From positions 1 through 64,000 of the forward strand of contig NZ_BMGL01000010.1 of assembly GCF_014640175.1 (NCBI RefSeq): 64,000 bases of DNA, given 5' to 3'. The position numbers were made by a program, and so were the translations under genes. Under the pieces are notes generated by a model. The model did not search any database, was not told where the DNA came from, and was given only the letters and a program-made list of their open reading frames with translations. This stretch comes from Psychroflexus salis. Its GTDB lineage: Bacteria; Bacteroidota; Bacteroidia; Flavobacteriales; Flavobacteriaceae. Every line of letters begins with the position of its first letter. Position 1 is the first letter of the stretch. This document shows, piece by piece, positions 17,654-26,041 of this stretch.

Positions 17654-17848
17654 ATTGATATTTTAAATCCCATCTCTTGTCTTCCTTAAGGGAAGAAGCC
17701 TTTCGGAATCATCTCCTTTTATGGAAATATCGATTGAAATGGGGTGTTGTTTTTATCTATATACTGTTAATCAATTATGCTCTTTGTCATCTTGTCTTTT
17801 TGAGATATTTCACCACAGAGACACGGAGTTCACAGAGTTTTTAAATTT
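17654..17848. other. Intergenic spacer with repeat-like motifs
   Basis: This 195-bp gap interrupts an otherwise tight minus-strand cluster. It contains an imperfect palindrome around CTTCCTTAAGGGAAG and, at 17811-17838, CACCACAGAGACACGGAGTT followed by CACAGAGT. The latter is a motif family that recurs in intergenic DNA of many unrelated bacteria. No ORF is seen. It may be the scar of an insertion or rearrangement that separated pathway genes. Confidence 0.45.
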
Positions 17849-18610
17849 TTACTTCACATTGAAACTAACTTCTCCAACATCTTGAAGATGAGCTTCTATT
17901 TTTGTATCTTTTTGCATCCATTCAGCCGCTGTAGCGGCACCGGCTAAAATTACATAACCTTCATCGATTTTTAAACCTGCTTCAGTGGCTAACCTGCTTA
18001 ATTCTACAACTGATTGGTATGGATTTTCTAAAATTGCTTTCGTGCTTCCTTGTTGAACTGTTTTTTTATTAAAAGACAACTCAATAGGCAAATTATTGAT
18101 AATTGGTTTTGCATCTTTCCATTCGCCAATGCAATAGCCTATAGACGAACAATTGTCTGCTACCACATCTTCTAAAGAAAATTTAAAATTTTCATAGCGG
18201 GAGTCGATAACTTCTATAGCTACTGCCATTTTGCTAATGTAATTCGGAATTTGTTCCTGCGAAATTGCTTTATCAATCGGTTTACTCACTAAAAAAGCTA
18301 CTTCAGGTTCCGCTCTAGGGTGAATGTAGTTGCTTAATGAAATTTCTCCTTCATCTTCAATTTGCATAGCATCGGTTAAAACACCCCAAATTAAGTCATG
18401 TACACCCATTTGTTCCATTTTGGCTTTACTGGTAAAACCTAACTTAAAACCTGTAATTTTCTCGCCACGCTCGATTCTTCGTTGAATGGATGTTAATTGA
18501 ATTATATAGGCTTCACGTAAAGAAAAGCCTTCCTTTTCGCTCATTTGCGCAACAGGTTTGGCTTCTCTAGCAGCTTGATCTAAAACTTGAGCAATTTGTG
18601 TTGATGTCAT
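17849..18610 (-). CDS. 2-oxo-3-hexenedioate decarboxylase / 2-oxopent-4-enoate hydratase family
   Basis: A 253-residue member of the MhpD/DmpE/DmpH family (fumarylacetoacetate-hydrolase fold). Typical segments are ITGFKLGFTSKAKMEQMG, IHPRAEPEVAFLVSK with metal-binding acidic residues, IEVIDSRYENF and ADNCSSIGYCIG. The family includes 4-oxalocrotonate decarboxylase and vinylpyruvate hydratase, which are hard to tell apart; linkage to a 2-aminomuconate deaminase favours the decarboxylase (2-oxo-3-hexenedioate to 2-oxopent-4-enoate and CO2). The gene follows KMO by 11 bp on the same strand. Confidence 0.85.
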   Translation of the reverse strand: MTSTQIAQVLDQAAREAKPVAQMSEKEGFSLREAYIIQLTSIQRRIERGEKITGFKLGFTSKAKMEQMGVHDLIWGVLTDAMQIEDEGEISLSNYIHPRAEPEVAFLVSKPIDKAISQEQIPNYISKMAVAIEVIDSRYENFKFSLEDVVADNCSSIGYCIGEWKDAKPIINNLPIELSFNKKTVQQGSTKAILENPYQSVVELSRLATEAGLKIDEGYVILAGAATAAEWMQKDTKIEAHLQDVGEVSFNVK

Positions 18611-18621
18611 TTAATTTAAAT

Positions 18622-20004
18622 TTAAAGCAATTCTTGTTCTTCTAAAATTATATGTGTTTCTTGTTGAACTTGAAGCAGTTGCTCCTGCAGTGAAGCTTCT
18701 TGTTTTAAGTGATTATTTTTCAATAAGCGAAGTATAGCATGGTCTTGCGCTCTTCCTTTTCGAAGTGCTTCTGCATAGGAAACATCTTCTCTAAAAGTAA
18801 CTAAGGAATACTTAGAAGCATATTCTTTAGGAAATTCAGTTTCAAAAGCAATTTCTAGCTTACGTTTTTCAAGAAAGATTTCTTTCGCGGTATGCGATTT
18901 CATTTCATGAAAATTATCTAAGGCTAAATCGGCTATTCCATCGGCATCCTTTTTACGGTTTTTACTGAATTGCTGAAAAGCTTCAGCTAAATTGAAATTA
19001 CTGTCCACCAGATATTGGTCAAATTCTACTACATCTTCAAATGAAGCATTCATACCTTGACCATAAAAAGGAACAATGGCATGTGCAGCATCTCCCATAA
19101 TTAATGCGTTGTTATAGGTCCAAGGTGAGCAACGAACCGTTCCTAATGGAGCAGTTGGATTTTCAAAATATTCTTTTTCAAGATTTGGCATCAAAGCCAA
19201 CGCATCTGGGTATTCCTTTTCAAAATATTCTTTTACAATCTCTGGATTCGTTAAATTATTGAAATTATAATCGCCACCTTCATAAGCTAAAAATAAAGTA
19301 ACCGTAAAGGTTTTATCTAAGTTAGGTAGGGCTATCAGCATATTTTCTCCCCGTGGCCAAATGTGCAAAGCTCCTTTTTCGGCTGCATAATTATTTTCTG
19401 CTGTGGCTGGAAAACTCAATTCTTTATAACCATGGGTAAGGAAATTTTGCGAAAAACTAAATAAGAAATCCCGTTGTTGCATCATGCTTTTACGCACTAC
19501 CGAACCTGCGCCATCCGTACCAAAAATAGCATTGGCTTGAAAATGAATTTCGTTATTATTTTCATCTTTAAAAACTGCTTTTGTTTTCTCTAAATCAACA
19601 TCTTGACAGGATAATTTAAAGTGAAGCTTTACATTTTTAAATTGCTCAACTTCATCTAGTAAAAGTGCGTTTAAGCCACCTCGTGAAATGGAATTGATGT
19701 ATTCATTTTCTCTTCCACTGTATTTAGAAAGTTGCGTGTTTCCTTCGCGATCGTGCAACATTCTTCCATACATCGGGATGCATAATTCCTTTACTTTATT
19801 TTCTAATCCAACTAAATTGATGCCTTTTATACCACGGTCTGAAAATGCTAAATTAATAGAACGTCCAGCTGAAACATCTTCTTTTCGTAGGTCTGGTCTT
19901 TTTTCTACTAAGTCAATTTGGTAACCGTGTTGTGCTAAACGCAAAGCCAATAGGCTTCCGCAAAGTCCTGCACCAATAATAAGTATATGTTCTTTTTTTT
20001 GCAT
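18622..20004 (-). CDS. kmo: Kynurenine 3-monooxygenase
   Basis: An FAD-dependent aromatic hydroxylase converting L-kynurenine to 3-hydroxykynurenine with NADPH and O2. At 460 aa it has the expected size. The N-terminal dinucleotide fold is IIGAGLCGSLLALRLAQ, the RSINLAFSDRG segment is diagnostic of KMO, and the second FAD motif is ALIMGDAAHAIVPFYGQGMN. The C-terminal part, which anchors the eukaryotic enzyme to the membrane, has no strong membrane helix here. Its start overlaps the kynureninase stop by one base (TAATG), so the two are translationally coupled. Confidence 0.95.
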   Translation of the reverse strand: MQKKEHILIIGAGLCGSLLALRLAQHGYQIDLVEKRPDLRKEDVSAGRSINLAFSDRGIKGINLVGLENKVKELCIPMYGRMLHDREGNTQLSKYSGRENEYINSISRGGLNALLLDEVEQFKNVKLHFKLSCQDVDLEKTKAVFKDENNNEIHFQANAIFGTDGAGSVVRKSMMQQRDFLFSFSQNFLTHGYKELSFPATAENNYAAEKGALHIWPRGENMLIALPNLDKTFTVTLFLAYEGGDYNFNNLTNPEIVKEYFEKEYPDALALMPNLEKEYFENPTAPLGTVRCSPWTYNNALIMGDAAHAIVPFYGQGMNASFEDVVEFDQYLVDSNFNLAEAFQQFSKNRKKDADGIADLALDNFHEMKSHTAKEIFLEKRKLEIAFETEFPKEYASKYSLVTFREDVSYAEALRKGRAQDHAILRLLKNNHLKQEASLQEQLLQVQQETHIILEEQELL

Positions 20005-21272
20005 TACAAAAGTGATTTTAAGAGTTCAACAAAGTTGAAAACATCTTGATATGAATTGTAGAGTGGAGCAGGAGCAATTCGAATTACATCGGGTTCTCGC
20101 CAATCGGCTACCACACCTTTTTCGGTTAAAACATCGAATAGGTTTTTGTCGGCATCTTTTACTTGCATGGAAAGTTGACAACCACGTTCGTTCGGATTTC
20201 TTGGGGTAATGATATTAATTTTTTCATGATTAATTTCATCGACCAAAAACTCTAAATAGCTTGTAATTTTTTTCGATTTAGTACGAATATTTTTGAAACC
20301 TGCTTCGTCAAATACTGCTAAAGAAGCACGAATAGCTGCCATCGACAATATTGGTGGGTTGCTTAATTGCCAACCTTCTGCTCCAGAAATGGGATCAAAC
20401 TCATGCCGCATGTTGAAGCGCGTAGCTTTGTTATGTCCCCACCAACCTACAAAACGTTTTAAGTTTTTATTATTAGCATGGCGTTCGTGCACAAAGCAAC
20501 CGCCCAAACTTCCAGGGCCAGAATTTAAATATTTATAGGTGCACCAAACCGCAAAATCAGCTCCCACTTCGTGCAGATTGGGTTGAATATTTCCTACCCC
20601 ATGGGCTAAGTCGAAACCAACGAGCATTCCATGTTTATGTCCGAGTTGAGTAATTTTATGCATATTATAAAACTGCCCGGAGTAGTAGTTGGTATTACCA
20701 ATCATTAACAACGCAATCTCGTCGCCTTGTTCATGTATAATTTGTTCTAAATCTTCTACATGGCAGAGCTTATCTTCTTGTCTAGGTTTCCACAGTATTA
20801 ATCCGTCTTTGGGATCGATATTATGAAACTTTAGCTGGCTTTCTACTGCATATTTGTCGGATGGAAATGCATCGGCTTCAATTACAATCTTATAGCGTTT
20901 AGAAGTGGGTTGATAAAATGAAACCATCATTAAGTGCAAGTTGGTGGTTAGGGTATTCATTACCACCACTTCTTTTGGTTTTGCACCCACAATTTTAGCC
21001 ATAGATTCGCTTAAAAATTCATGGTAAGGCATCCACGGATGTTGGGCATCAGTATGACCTTCTACGCCTAAATTTGCCCAATCGTTTAATTCTTGCTGAA
21101 TGTATTTTTGAGTTCGTTTAGGTTGTAATCCTAAGGAGTTTCCACACAAATAGATGTGTTCTTCTCCATTTTTTTGTTTAGGGATATGAAATTCTGAACG
21201 AAATTTTCGCAGTTCATCTTGTTCATCCAATTTCTTTGCATAAGCTAAGGTATTTTGAAAAGTATCTATCAT
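20004..21272 (-). CDS. kynU: Kynureninase
   Basis: A PLP-dependent hydrolase cleaving kynurenine or 3-hydroxykynurenine to (3-hydroxy)anthranilate and alanine. The 422-aa sequence shows YLCGNSLGLQPK at the N-terminus, GFDLAHGVGN with the PLP-contacting aspartate, and the PLP lysine in WCTYKYLNSGPGS; FVGWWGH and GWQLSNPPI complete the signature. The gene follows a lipoprotein gene with a 4-bp overlap and precedes kmo with a 1-bp overlap. Coupling to kmo indicates 3-hydroxykynurenine as the physiological substrate. Confidence 0.97.
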   Translation of the reverse strand: MIDTFQNTLAYAKKLDEQDELRKFRSEFHIPKQKNGEEHIYLCGNSLGLQPKRTQKYIQQELNDWANLGVEGHTDAQHPWMPYHEFLSESMAKIVGAKPKEVVVMNTLTTNLHLMMVSFYQPTSKRYKIVIEADAFPSDKYAVESQLKFHNIDPKDGLILWKPRQEDKLCHVEDLEQIIHEQGDEIALLMIGNTNYYSGQFYNMHKITQLGHKHGMLVGFDLAHGVGNIQPNLHEVGADFAVWCTYKYLNSGPGSLGGCFVHERHANNKNLKRFVGWWGHNKATRFNMRHEFDPISGAEGWQLSNPPILSMAAIRASLAVFDEAGFKNIRTKSKKITSYLEFLVDEINHEKINIITPRNPNERGCQLSMQVKDADKNLFDVLTEKGVVADWREPDVIRIAPAPLYNSYQDVFNFVELLKSLL

Positions 21273-21946
21273 TTTTTAATCGCTATTTCAGTAAAATAAA
21301 TTCGGAAACTTCCATCTGCATTTCTTCTATCGGTGCTAATGTTTATTCCATCGTAAGTTTTATAATTATCCCATGCATTTATAATGCGTGGCTCATTGCT
21401 TCCTGCTGGGTAAAAACTCCATTCTTCAATCTTAAAATCCTTATTAACATACAATTTGTATGAATCGCCTGGAGTGTAACCGCCTTCTTCTTTAAAACGG
21501 ATTACCAATTCGGTTAATTCTTTTTCATGGAAAGGAGAAACCACTGTTTTATGAATCTCGTGGTCGTAACCATCGGTCCACATTAATTGAAATGGAAACA
21601 ACAACCAATAGGTGTCGTTAATAAAGGCTTGATGAATTTGTTGATCTGGATTTTTATTGATGTCGATGCCAACTTCTTCACCATCAACATTCATAAAAAT
21701 TTTATCTTTCTGCACTTGCCATTTCCAATCTCTTTTAAATTCTTTTCCTTGGTTGTTTACATTAAAGCTAAAATGTAGTTCTTTAACATCGTCCCAGTGT
21801 TTAAATCCGTTGGCAATGGCTAATTGTTCTATATAAGATAATTCTGTGGTATTGTCTTTAGGTATTTCTTTTTTAACAGAAGGCTTAGTCTTGCTATCGC
21901 AGCAAATTAATAAAGTAATTAAAATTAAAGACAATATATACCGCAT
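21269..21946 (-). CDS. Uncharacterised lipoprotein coupled to kynU
   Basis: A 225-residue exported protein with a short hydrophobic leader ending in LLICCDS, an imperfect lipobox (C15 or C16). The mature protein begins with a charged linker (KTKPSVKKEIPKDN) and then alternating strands such as ELHFSFNVNN, FKRDWKWQV and FNVDG-type turns, reminiscent of LolA/LppX-like beta barrels that carry hydrophobic ligands; this is an inference from pattern only. No catalytic motif is seen. The 4-bp overlap with kynU implies co-translation, but a link to tryptophan catabolism is not evident. Confidence 0.65.
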   Translation of the reverse strand: MRYILSLILITLLICCDSKTKPSVKKEIPKDNTTELSYIEQLAIANGFKHWDDVKELHFSFNVNNQGKEFKRDWKWQVQKDKIFMNVDGEEVGIDINKNPDQQIHQAFINDTYWLLFPFQLMWTDGYDHEIHKTVVSPFHEKELTELVIRFKEEGGYTPGDSYKLYVNKDFKIEEWSFYPAGSNEPRIINAWDNYKTYDGINISTDRRNADGSFRIYFTEIAIKK

Positions 21947-22029
21947 TTAGTTTTTGTTGTAAAGATACTTAATTTGAAATGCTTTACAAGCTAAATTAGA
22001 TGTTCGTTGCTTTATATGAAAACCTAATC

Positions 22030-23022
22030 TTACCCATCTTCTCGTATAAAATCGGAAACGAGATAAGAGAGTGTTTTTCCGATTAAAGTGTGTTCGTTGG
22101 GAGCTGCTTCACAAATGTGTAAATAGTGAATTTTATGTTTTCGAATGAGTTTCATAAATGAGCGCATTACATTTAATGAAAACCCAGAAGGTGTAACTGC
22201 ACTTGCGTTAATATTATGAATTACATCGCAATCTAACTCCATTCCAAATTGACCTTTTAAAAAGTCCAAGGAAGTTTTCATTTTTACTAATTTATCTAAA
22301 CTTGTAAGATGTAAACAGTCTTCAAATAAATGATACTTAATTTTTTTATTAGCATCCATTAACTCAAAAATGCTTTCTGGCGTGTAATTTTTATGAAGAC
22401 CAAAAATACTATATCGGTCTAAGTAATTTTCAGCTAAAGCATAGGTAAATCCATTTCCGCTATGTCGGAATTCCATTGGGCGTAAATCGGTATGAGCATC
22501 AATATTAGCCACATTAATAGGAGTTTGTAAGGCTTTGGAACAAGCTTTAATAATTCCGTAGGAATTGTTATGGCCACCACCAATTACAATGGGTATTTTT
22601 CCTGCCAAAACAATAGCTTCAACAATTTCTTCTACAGCCTTATCGATTTGTGTAACAATTTCTCCTAATTTTTCATAGTAAGCATCGTCAGATTTGGAAA
22701 TGCTATCAGCTTTTTGCATCCAAGCTCTACAGTCTACTTCGCCTAATAAAACCAATTGTTCGGGACGATTATACCGGTTGGTTTGGATGTTTAAAAATGC
22801 ATTTAAAAAAACATTCCACGTTTTAGCTGCACCAGACTTCCCTCGATTGGCACGTATTCCAACATCTTCAGGAATTCCTAGTAACACATATTTAGCAGTT
22901 GCGTTATGCAGTTCACTAATCGATGAAACAAATTGAATTTTTTCACCAAATTTAGATTCGCCAACTCGAGTTTGTATATAATTTTTTACATCGTTTTGGC
23001 TATAAAGGTTAAGGCTGATCAT
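22030..23022 (-). CDS. hutG: Arginase-family hydrolase, probable formimidoylglutamase
   Basis: A 330-residue ureohydrolase-fold protein. Metal-binding motifs are GGGHNNSYG, NIDAHTDLRP and MELDCDVI. The first has GGGHN rather than the usual GGGHE or GGGHS, as in a Bacteroidota subgroup. It is translationally coupled (4-bp overlap) to hutI, the preceding step of histidine breakdown, so formimidoylglutamate hydrolysis to glutamate and formamide is the most likely reaction. Arginase or agmatinase activity is less likely given that neighbour. HutH and HutU are absent from the window. Confidence 0.82.
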   Translation of the reverse strand: MISLNLYSQNDVKNYIQTRVGESKFGEKIQFVSSISELHNATAKYVLLGIPEDVGIRANRGKSGAAKTWNVFLNAFLNIQTNRYNRPEQLVLLGEVDCRAWMQKADSISKSDDAYYEKLGEIVTQIDKAVEEIVEAIVLAGKIPIVIGGGHNNSYGIIKACSKALQTPINVANIDAHTDLRPMEFRHSGNGFTYALAENYLDRYSIFGLHKNYTPESIFELMDANKKIKYHLFEDCLHLTSLDKLVKMKTSLDFLKGQFGMELDCDVIHNINASAVTPSGFSLNVMRSFMKLIRKHKIHYLHICEAAPNEHTLIGKTLSYLVSDFIREDG

Positions 23023-24266
23023 GAGTTGTGTATTTGTGGATTACCTTTAATATAAACTTGTTCTATGTGATTACTTCCAAAAGAATAGGGGAGAAATGCA
23101 TACGAATGAATGGGTTGCGTTACAATAATATTTGCGCGTTTTCCTTTGGTAATACTACCTACTTCATTTTCTACTTGCATTGCAAAGGCTGCATTAATAG
23201 TTGCTGCATTAATCGCTTCTTCGGGTGTCATTTTCATTTTAATGCAAGCTAAAGATATTACAAAATTCATGTTTCCACTAGGTGTACTTCCTGGATTATA
23301 ATCGCTTGCTAAAACTACTGGTAAATCATTTTCGATTAATTTACGAGCCGGTGTGTAGGGTATTCCTAAATAAAACGAGCATGAAGGTAAAGCAACGGGT
23401 AAAGTTGTTGATTTTTTTAAATGTTGAATGTCTTCGTCGGTTAAAACTTCTAAATGGTCTACACTTAGTACATTTTCTTCTGCACTAAGTTGAAGACCAC
23501 CAAACGAAGTAAATTGATTTACATGAATCTTAGCAGGTAAGTTGTATTTTTTTCCCGCTTTGATAATGCGTTCTGTATCTTCTAACTCAAAATAGCCTTT
23601 TTCGCAAAAGACATCGATAAAATCGGCTAAATTTTCGTTTACAACTTTAGGAAGCATTTTGTTGATGACTTCATCGATGTATGCTTTTGTATTTCCATTG
23701 AATTTTTTAGGCAAAGCATGTGCCCCTAAAAAAGTAGTTTTAATTGGTAAATCGAAATCTTCTTGAAGTTTTTTAGCTACGCGAAGCATTTTCATTTCGG
23801 CAGCTGTTGTTAATCCATAACCCGATTTTATTTCAACTGCTCCAGTGCCTTGGGCAATAACTTCTTGCAAGCGAATTTTAGATTGTTTATATAATTCTTC
23901 TTCAGAAGTTTCCTGAAGTTGCTGAGCAGAATTCACGATTCCACCACCTTTTGCTGCAATTTCTGCATAAGATAAACCTTTAATTTTATCAACAAATTCG
24001 CTTTCTCGATTACCAGCGTAAACCAAATGCGTATGCGAATCTACCCAAGTAGGCAAAACAATTTTCCCTGTACAATCAATGCTTTTTATACTAGAATCGA
24101 TTTTAAAATCTTTCATTTCACCATAGTCAACAATAATTCCATTTTCAATATGAAGCCAAGCGTTTTTTAGAGTTGGTAAATCTTGAAGTGCTTTCCCTTT
24201 CAGGATTTTAGATGCTGAAGTTCTAACCTGAAGGAGTTCTTTTATATTAACTAAAATAAAATTCAT
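23019..24266 (-). CDS. hutI: Imidazolonepropionase
   Basis: A 415-residue amidohydrolase opening the imidazolone ring in histidine catabolism to give N-formimidoyl-L-glutamate. Metal and substrate motifs include DSHTHLVYAGNRESEF, EIKSGYGLT, KIHVNQFTS, DHLEVL and ASDYNPGSTPSGNM, all characteristic of HutI. The gene overlaps hutG by 4 bp. A terminator-like hairpin upstream separates it from the OmpA gene, so the hutI-hutG pair probably has its own promoter in the 24267-24353 interval. Confidence 0.96.
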   Translation of the reverse strand: MNFILVNIKELLQVRTSASKILKGKALQDLPTLKNAWLHIENGIIVDYGEMKDFKIDSSIKSIDCTGKIVLPTWVDSHTHLVYAGNRESEFVDKIKGLSYAEIAAKGGGIVNSAQQLQETSEEELYKQSKIRLQEVIAQGTGAVEIKSGYGLTTAAEMKMLRVAKKLQEDFDLPIKTTFLGAHALPKKFNGNTKAYIDEVINKMLPKVVNENLADFIDVFCEKGYFELEDTERIIKAGKKYNLPAKIHVNQFTSFGGLQLSAEENVLSVDHLEVLTDEDIQHLKKSTTLPVALPSCSFYLGIPYTPARKLIENDLPVVLASDYNPGSTPSGNMNFVISLACIKMKMTPEEAINAATINAAFAMQVENEVGSITKGKRANIIVTQPIHSYAFLPYSFGSNHIEQVYIKGNPQIHNS

Positions 24267-24353
24267 AGTTGGGGTTTGGTTGGACTTTCAATTTTAATCA
24301 AAATAAGTGAAATATTAAAATTAATAAGCTCTAGAATGATGATTAAAATAAAA

Positions 24354-24379
24354 AAAGCCCTAAGATTTCTTAGGGCTTT
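24354..24379 (-). terminator. Rho-independent terminator of the OmpA gene
   Basis: A perfect 11-bp stem, AAAGCCCTAAG / CTTAGGGCTTT with a 4-base ATTT loop, lies 21 bp past the OmpA stop. On the minus strand it is followed by a T-rich run (TTTTTTATTTT). It separates the OmpA gene from the hutI-hutG pair. Confidence 0.85.
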
Positions 24380-24400
24380 AAGGACTTATAAAGTATTATT

Positions 24401-25312
24401 TTAATCTTCGATTAATGCCATAAATTTTTCAACATTTGGCATTAAGGTAATGGTTGTTCTTCTGTTTTTGGCTCTGCCTTCGGCAGTTTCGTTGTCTGCA
24501 ACGGGTTTATGAAAACTTCTACTAGATGCGATTAATTGAGCACCATCTACTTCAAATTTACCTTCCATTAACCTTACAACTGCAATTGCTCTTTTTGAAG
24601 CTAACACCCAATTGTCTTCTAAATAAGAATCGGGTACTATTTTTTGTGCATCTGCATGACCTTCTACTAAAACTTCCATATTGGGTTCAGATTTAATCAA
24701 TTCTGCTAATTGACTAATCAATGGGTGAGCAGAAGCATTTACCCAAGAACTCCCACTTTTAAATAAGATAGAGTTGTTGATGGTAATTTTTACAACAGGA
24801 TGACTAACGTCTACACTTAAGCCTTCCATTGAAGATTGATTTTGAGTATTTTCAGCAGCTACAGCACCTTCAGCATTTTCATCTGTGCTAACATCTACAT
24901 TTGCGTTGTTAGCAAAAGTAGATTTCATTTTTTGTTCTATGTTGTAAGCAATTGCAATATTCATAGAATCTTTTAATGAAGTTGCAGCTTTAGCTCTTTC
25001 TGGGCTTATATTTTGAAAAGTATTTCGCATTTTCTGCTTAGACTTTTCTGTTATGATATTACCATCTTCACCAAACGCAATTTTGTTTTTACTTTCTTGT
25101 TGAAGATTGTTGATTTTTTGATTGTAAGCTGCAACGGTAGCCTTTAAGTCTTCAGACTCTTCTCCACATTCTCTCGCTTCATTTCTAGCTTTAGAAAGTT
25201 CACTTTCTGTGGACATTAATTTGTTTTCGGCTTGCGAAAGTTTCTTTTTTGAAACACATGAACTCATTAAAATTAATGAGCTTAATGCGAGTAGGTAGGT
25301 AACTTTTTTCAT
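24401..25312 (-). CDS. OmpA-family lipoprotein
   Basis: A 303-residue protein with a lipoprotein signal (LSSLILMSSC, Cys about 19), a coiled-coil region (about 22-75) rich in Lys, Glu and Gln, and a C-terminal OmpA/MotB peptidoglycan-binding domain. The domain carries ILFKSGSSWVNASAHPLI, the LVEGHADAQ motif (usual form GHTD), ASKRAIAVVRLM and the ending EGRAKNRRTTITLMP. It would tether the outer membrane to peptidoglycan. Such proteins are often labelled MotB-like, but there is no N-terminal MotB helix and no motor context. A strong terminator follows. Confidence 0.9.
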   Translation of the reverse strand: MKKVTYLLALSSLILMSSCVSKKKLSQAENKLMSTESELSKARNEARECGEESEDLKATVAAYNQKINNLQQESKNKIAFGEDGNIITEKSKQKMRNTFQNISPERAKAATSLKDSMNIAIAYNIEQKMKSTFANNANVDVSTDENAEGAVAAENTQNQSSMEGLSVDVSHPVVKITINNSILFKSGSSWVNASAHPLISQLAELIKSEPNMEVLVEGHADAQKIVPDSYLEDNWVLASKRAIAVVRLMEGKFEVDGAQLIASSRSFHKPVADNETAEGRAKNRRTTITLMPNVEKFMALIED

Positions 25313-25376
25313 ATAATTAAAATTAAAAGTGCTAATATATTGATTTTTTTAAGAGTATGTAATTTCTTTACTAAGA

Positions 25377-26030
25377 TTATAATTTTTTACCATAAGCTAA
25401 ATCACCTGCATCACCTAAACCGGGAATTATATATGATTTATGATCTAAACCTTCATCGATTTTAGCAATCCATAAATGGGTCTGATCTGGTAATTTTTCT
25501 TCTAGTAATTGAATGCCTTGTGGGGCTGCTACTACAGCAAAAATATGAATTTCTTTAGGACTAGAAGATTTAGTTAAAGTTTCAAAAACATGCCAAATTG
25601 AGTTACCAGAAGCTAACATCGGGTCAGCAATAATTAAAATGCGGCCATCAATTTCGGGTGTAGATAAATATTCTACTTCAATACTAAAATCAATTCCATT
25701 AGCATGCATTTTTCGATATGCAGAAATAAATGCATTATCAGCACGATCTAAATAATTTAACACCCCATTATGCAATGCAATACCTGCTCTTAATATTGAA
25801 CAAATAACCGGTTGTTCGTTAAATTTATGGGCATGCGTTTTAGTTAAGGGAGTTTTAATGGCAACTCGCTTATAACTTGTTTGTTTACTAAACTCATAAG
25901 CTAAAATTTCGCCGATACGTTCGATGTTTTTTCGAAACCGCATACTATCTTTTTGAATTTGAGTATCTCGTAACTCGTCTACAAAAACTTGTAAAAGCGA
26001 GTTTTGTTTGCCTAAATGGTGTACAATCAT
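25377..26030 (-). CDS. upp: Uracil phosphoribosyltransferase
   Basis: A 217-residue type I phosphoribosyltransferase converting uracil and PRPP to UMP for pyrimidine salvage. The PRPP loop is ILIIADPMLASGNSI, the early R-A-G-I-A-L motif is present (ILRAGIALHNGV), and the C-terminal uracil-binding region shows IDEGLDHKSYIIPGLGDAGD. It starts 11 bp after the SLC13-type transporter stop and probably shares its transcript, although the transporter is of the dicarboxylate rather than the uracil permease type. Confidence 0.95.
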   Translation of the reverse strand: MIVHHLGKQNSLLQVFVDELRDTQIQKDSMRFRKNIERIGEILAYEFSKQTSYKRVAIKTPLTKTHAHKFNEQPVICSILRAGIALHNGVLNYLDRADNAFISAYRKMHANGIDFSIEVEYLSTPEIDGRILIIADPMLASGNSIWHVFETLTKSSSPKEIHIFAVVAAPQGIQLLEEKLPDQTHLWIAKIDEGLDHKSYIIPGLGDAGDLAYGKKL

Positions 26031-26041
26031 GTTAAGATTTT

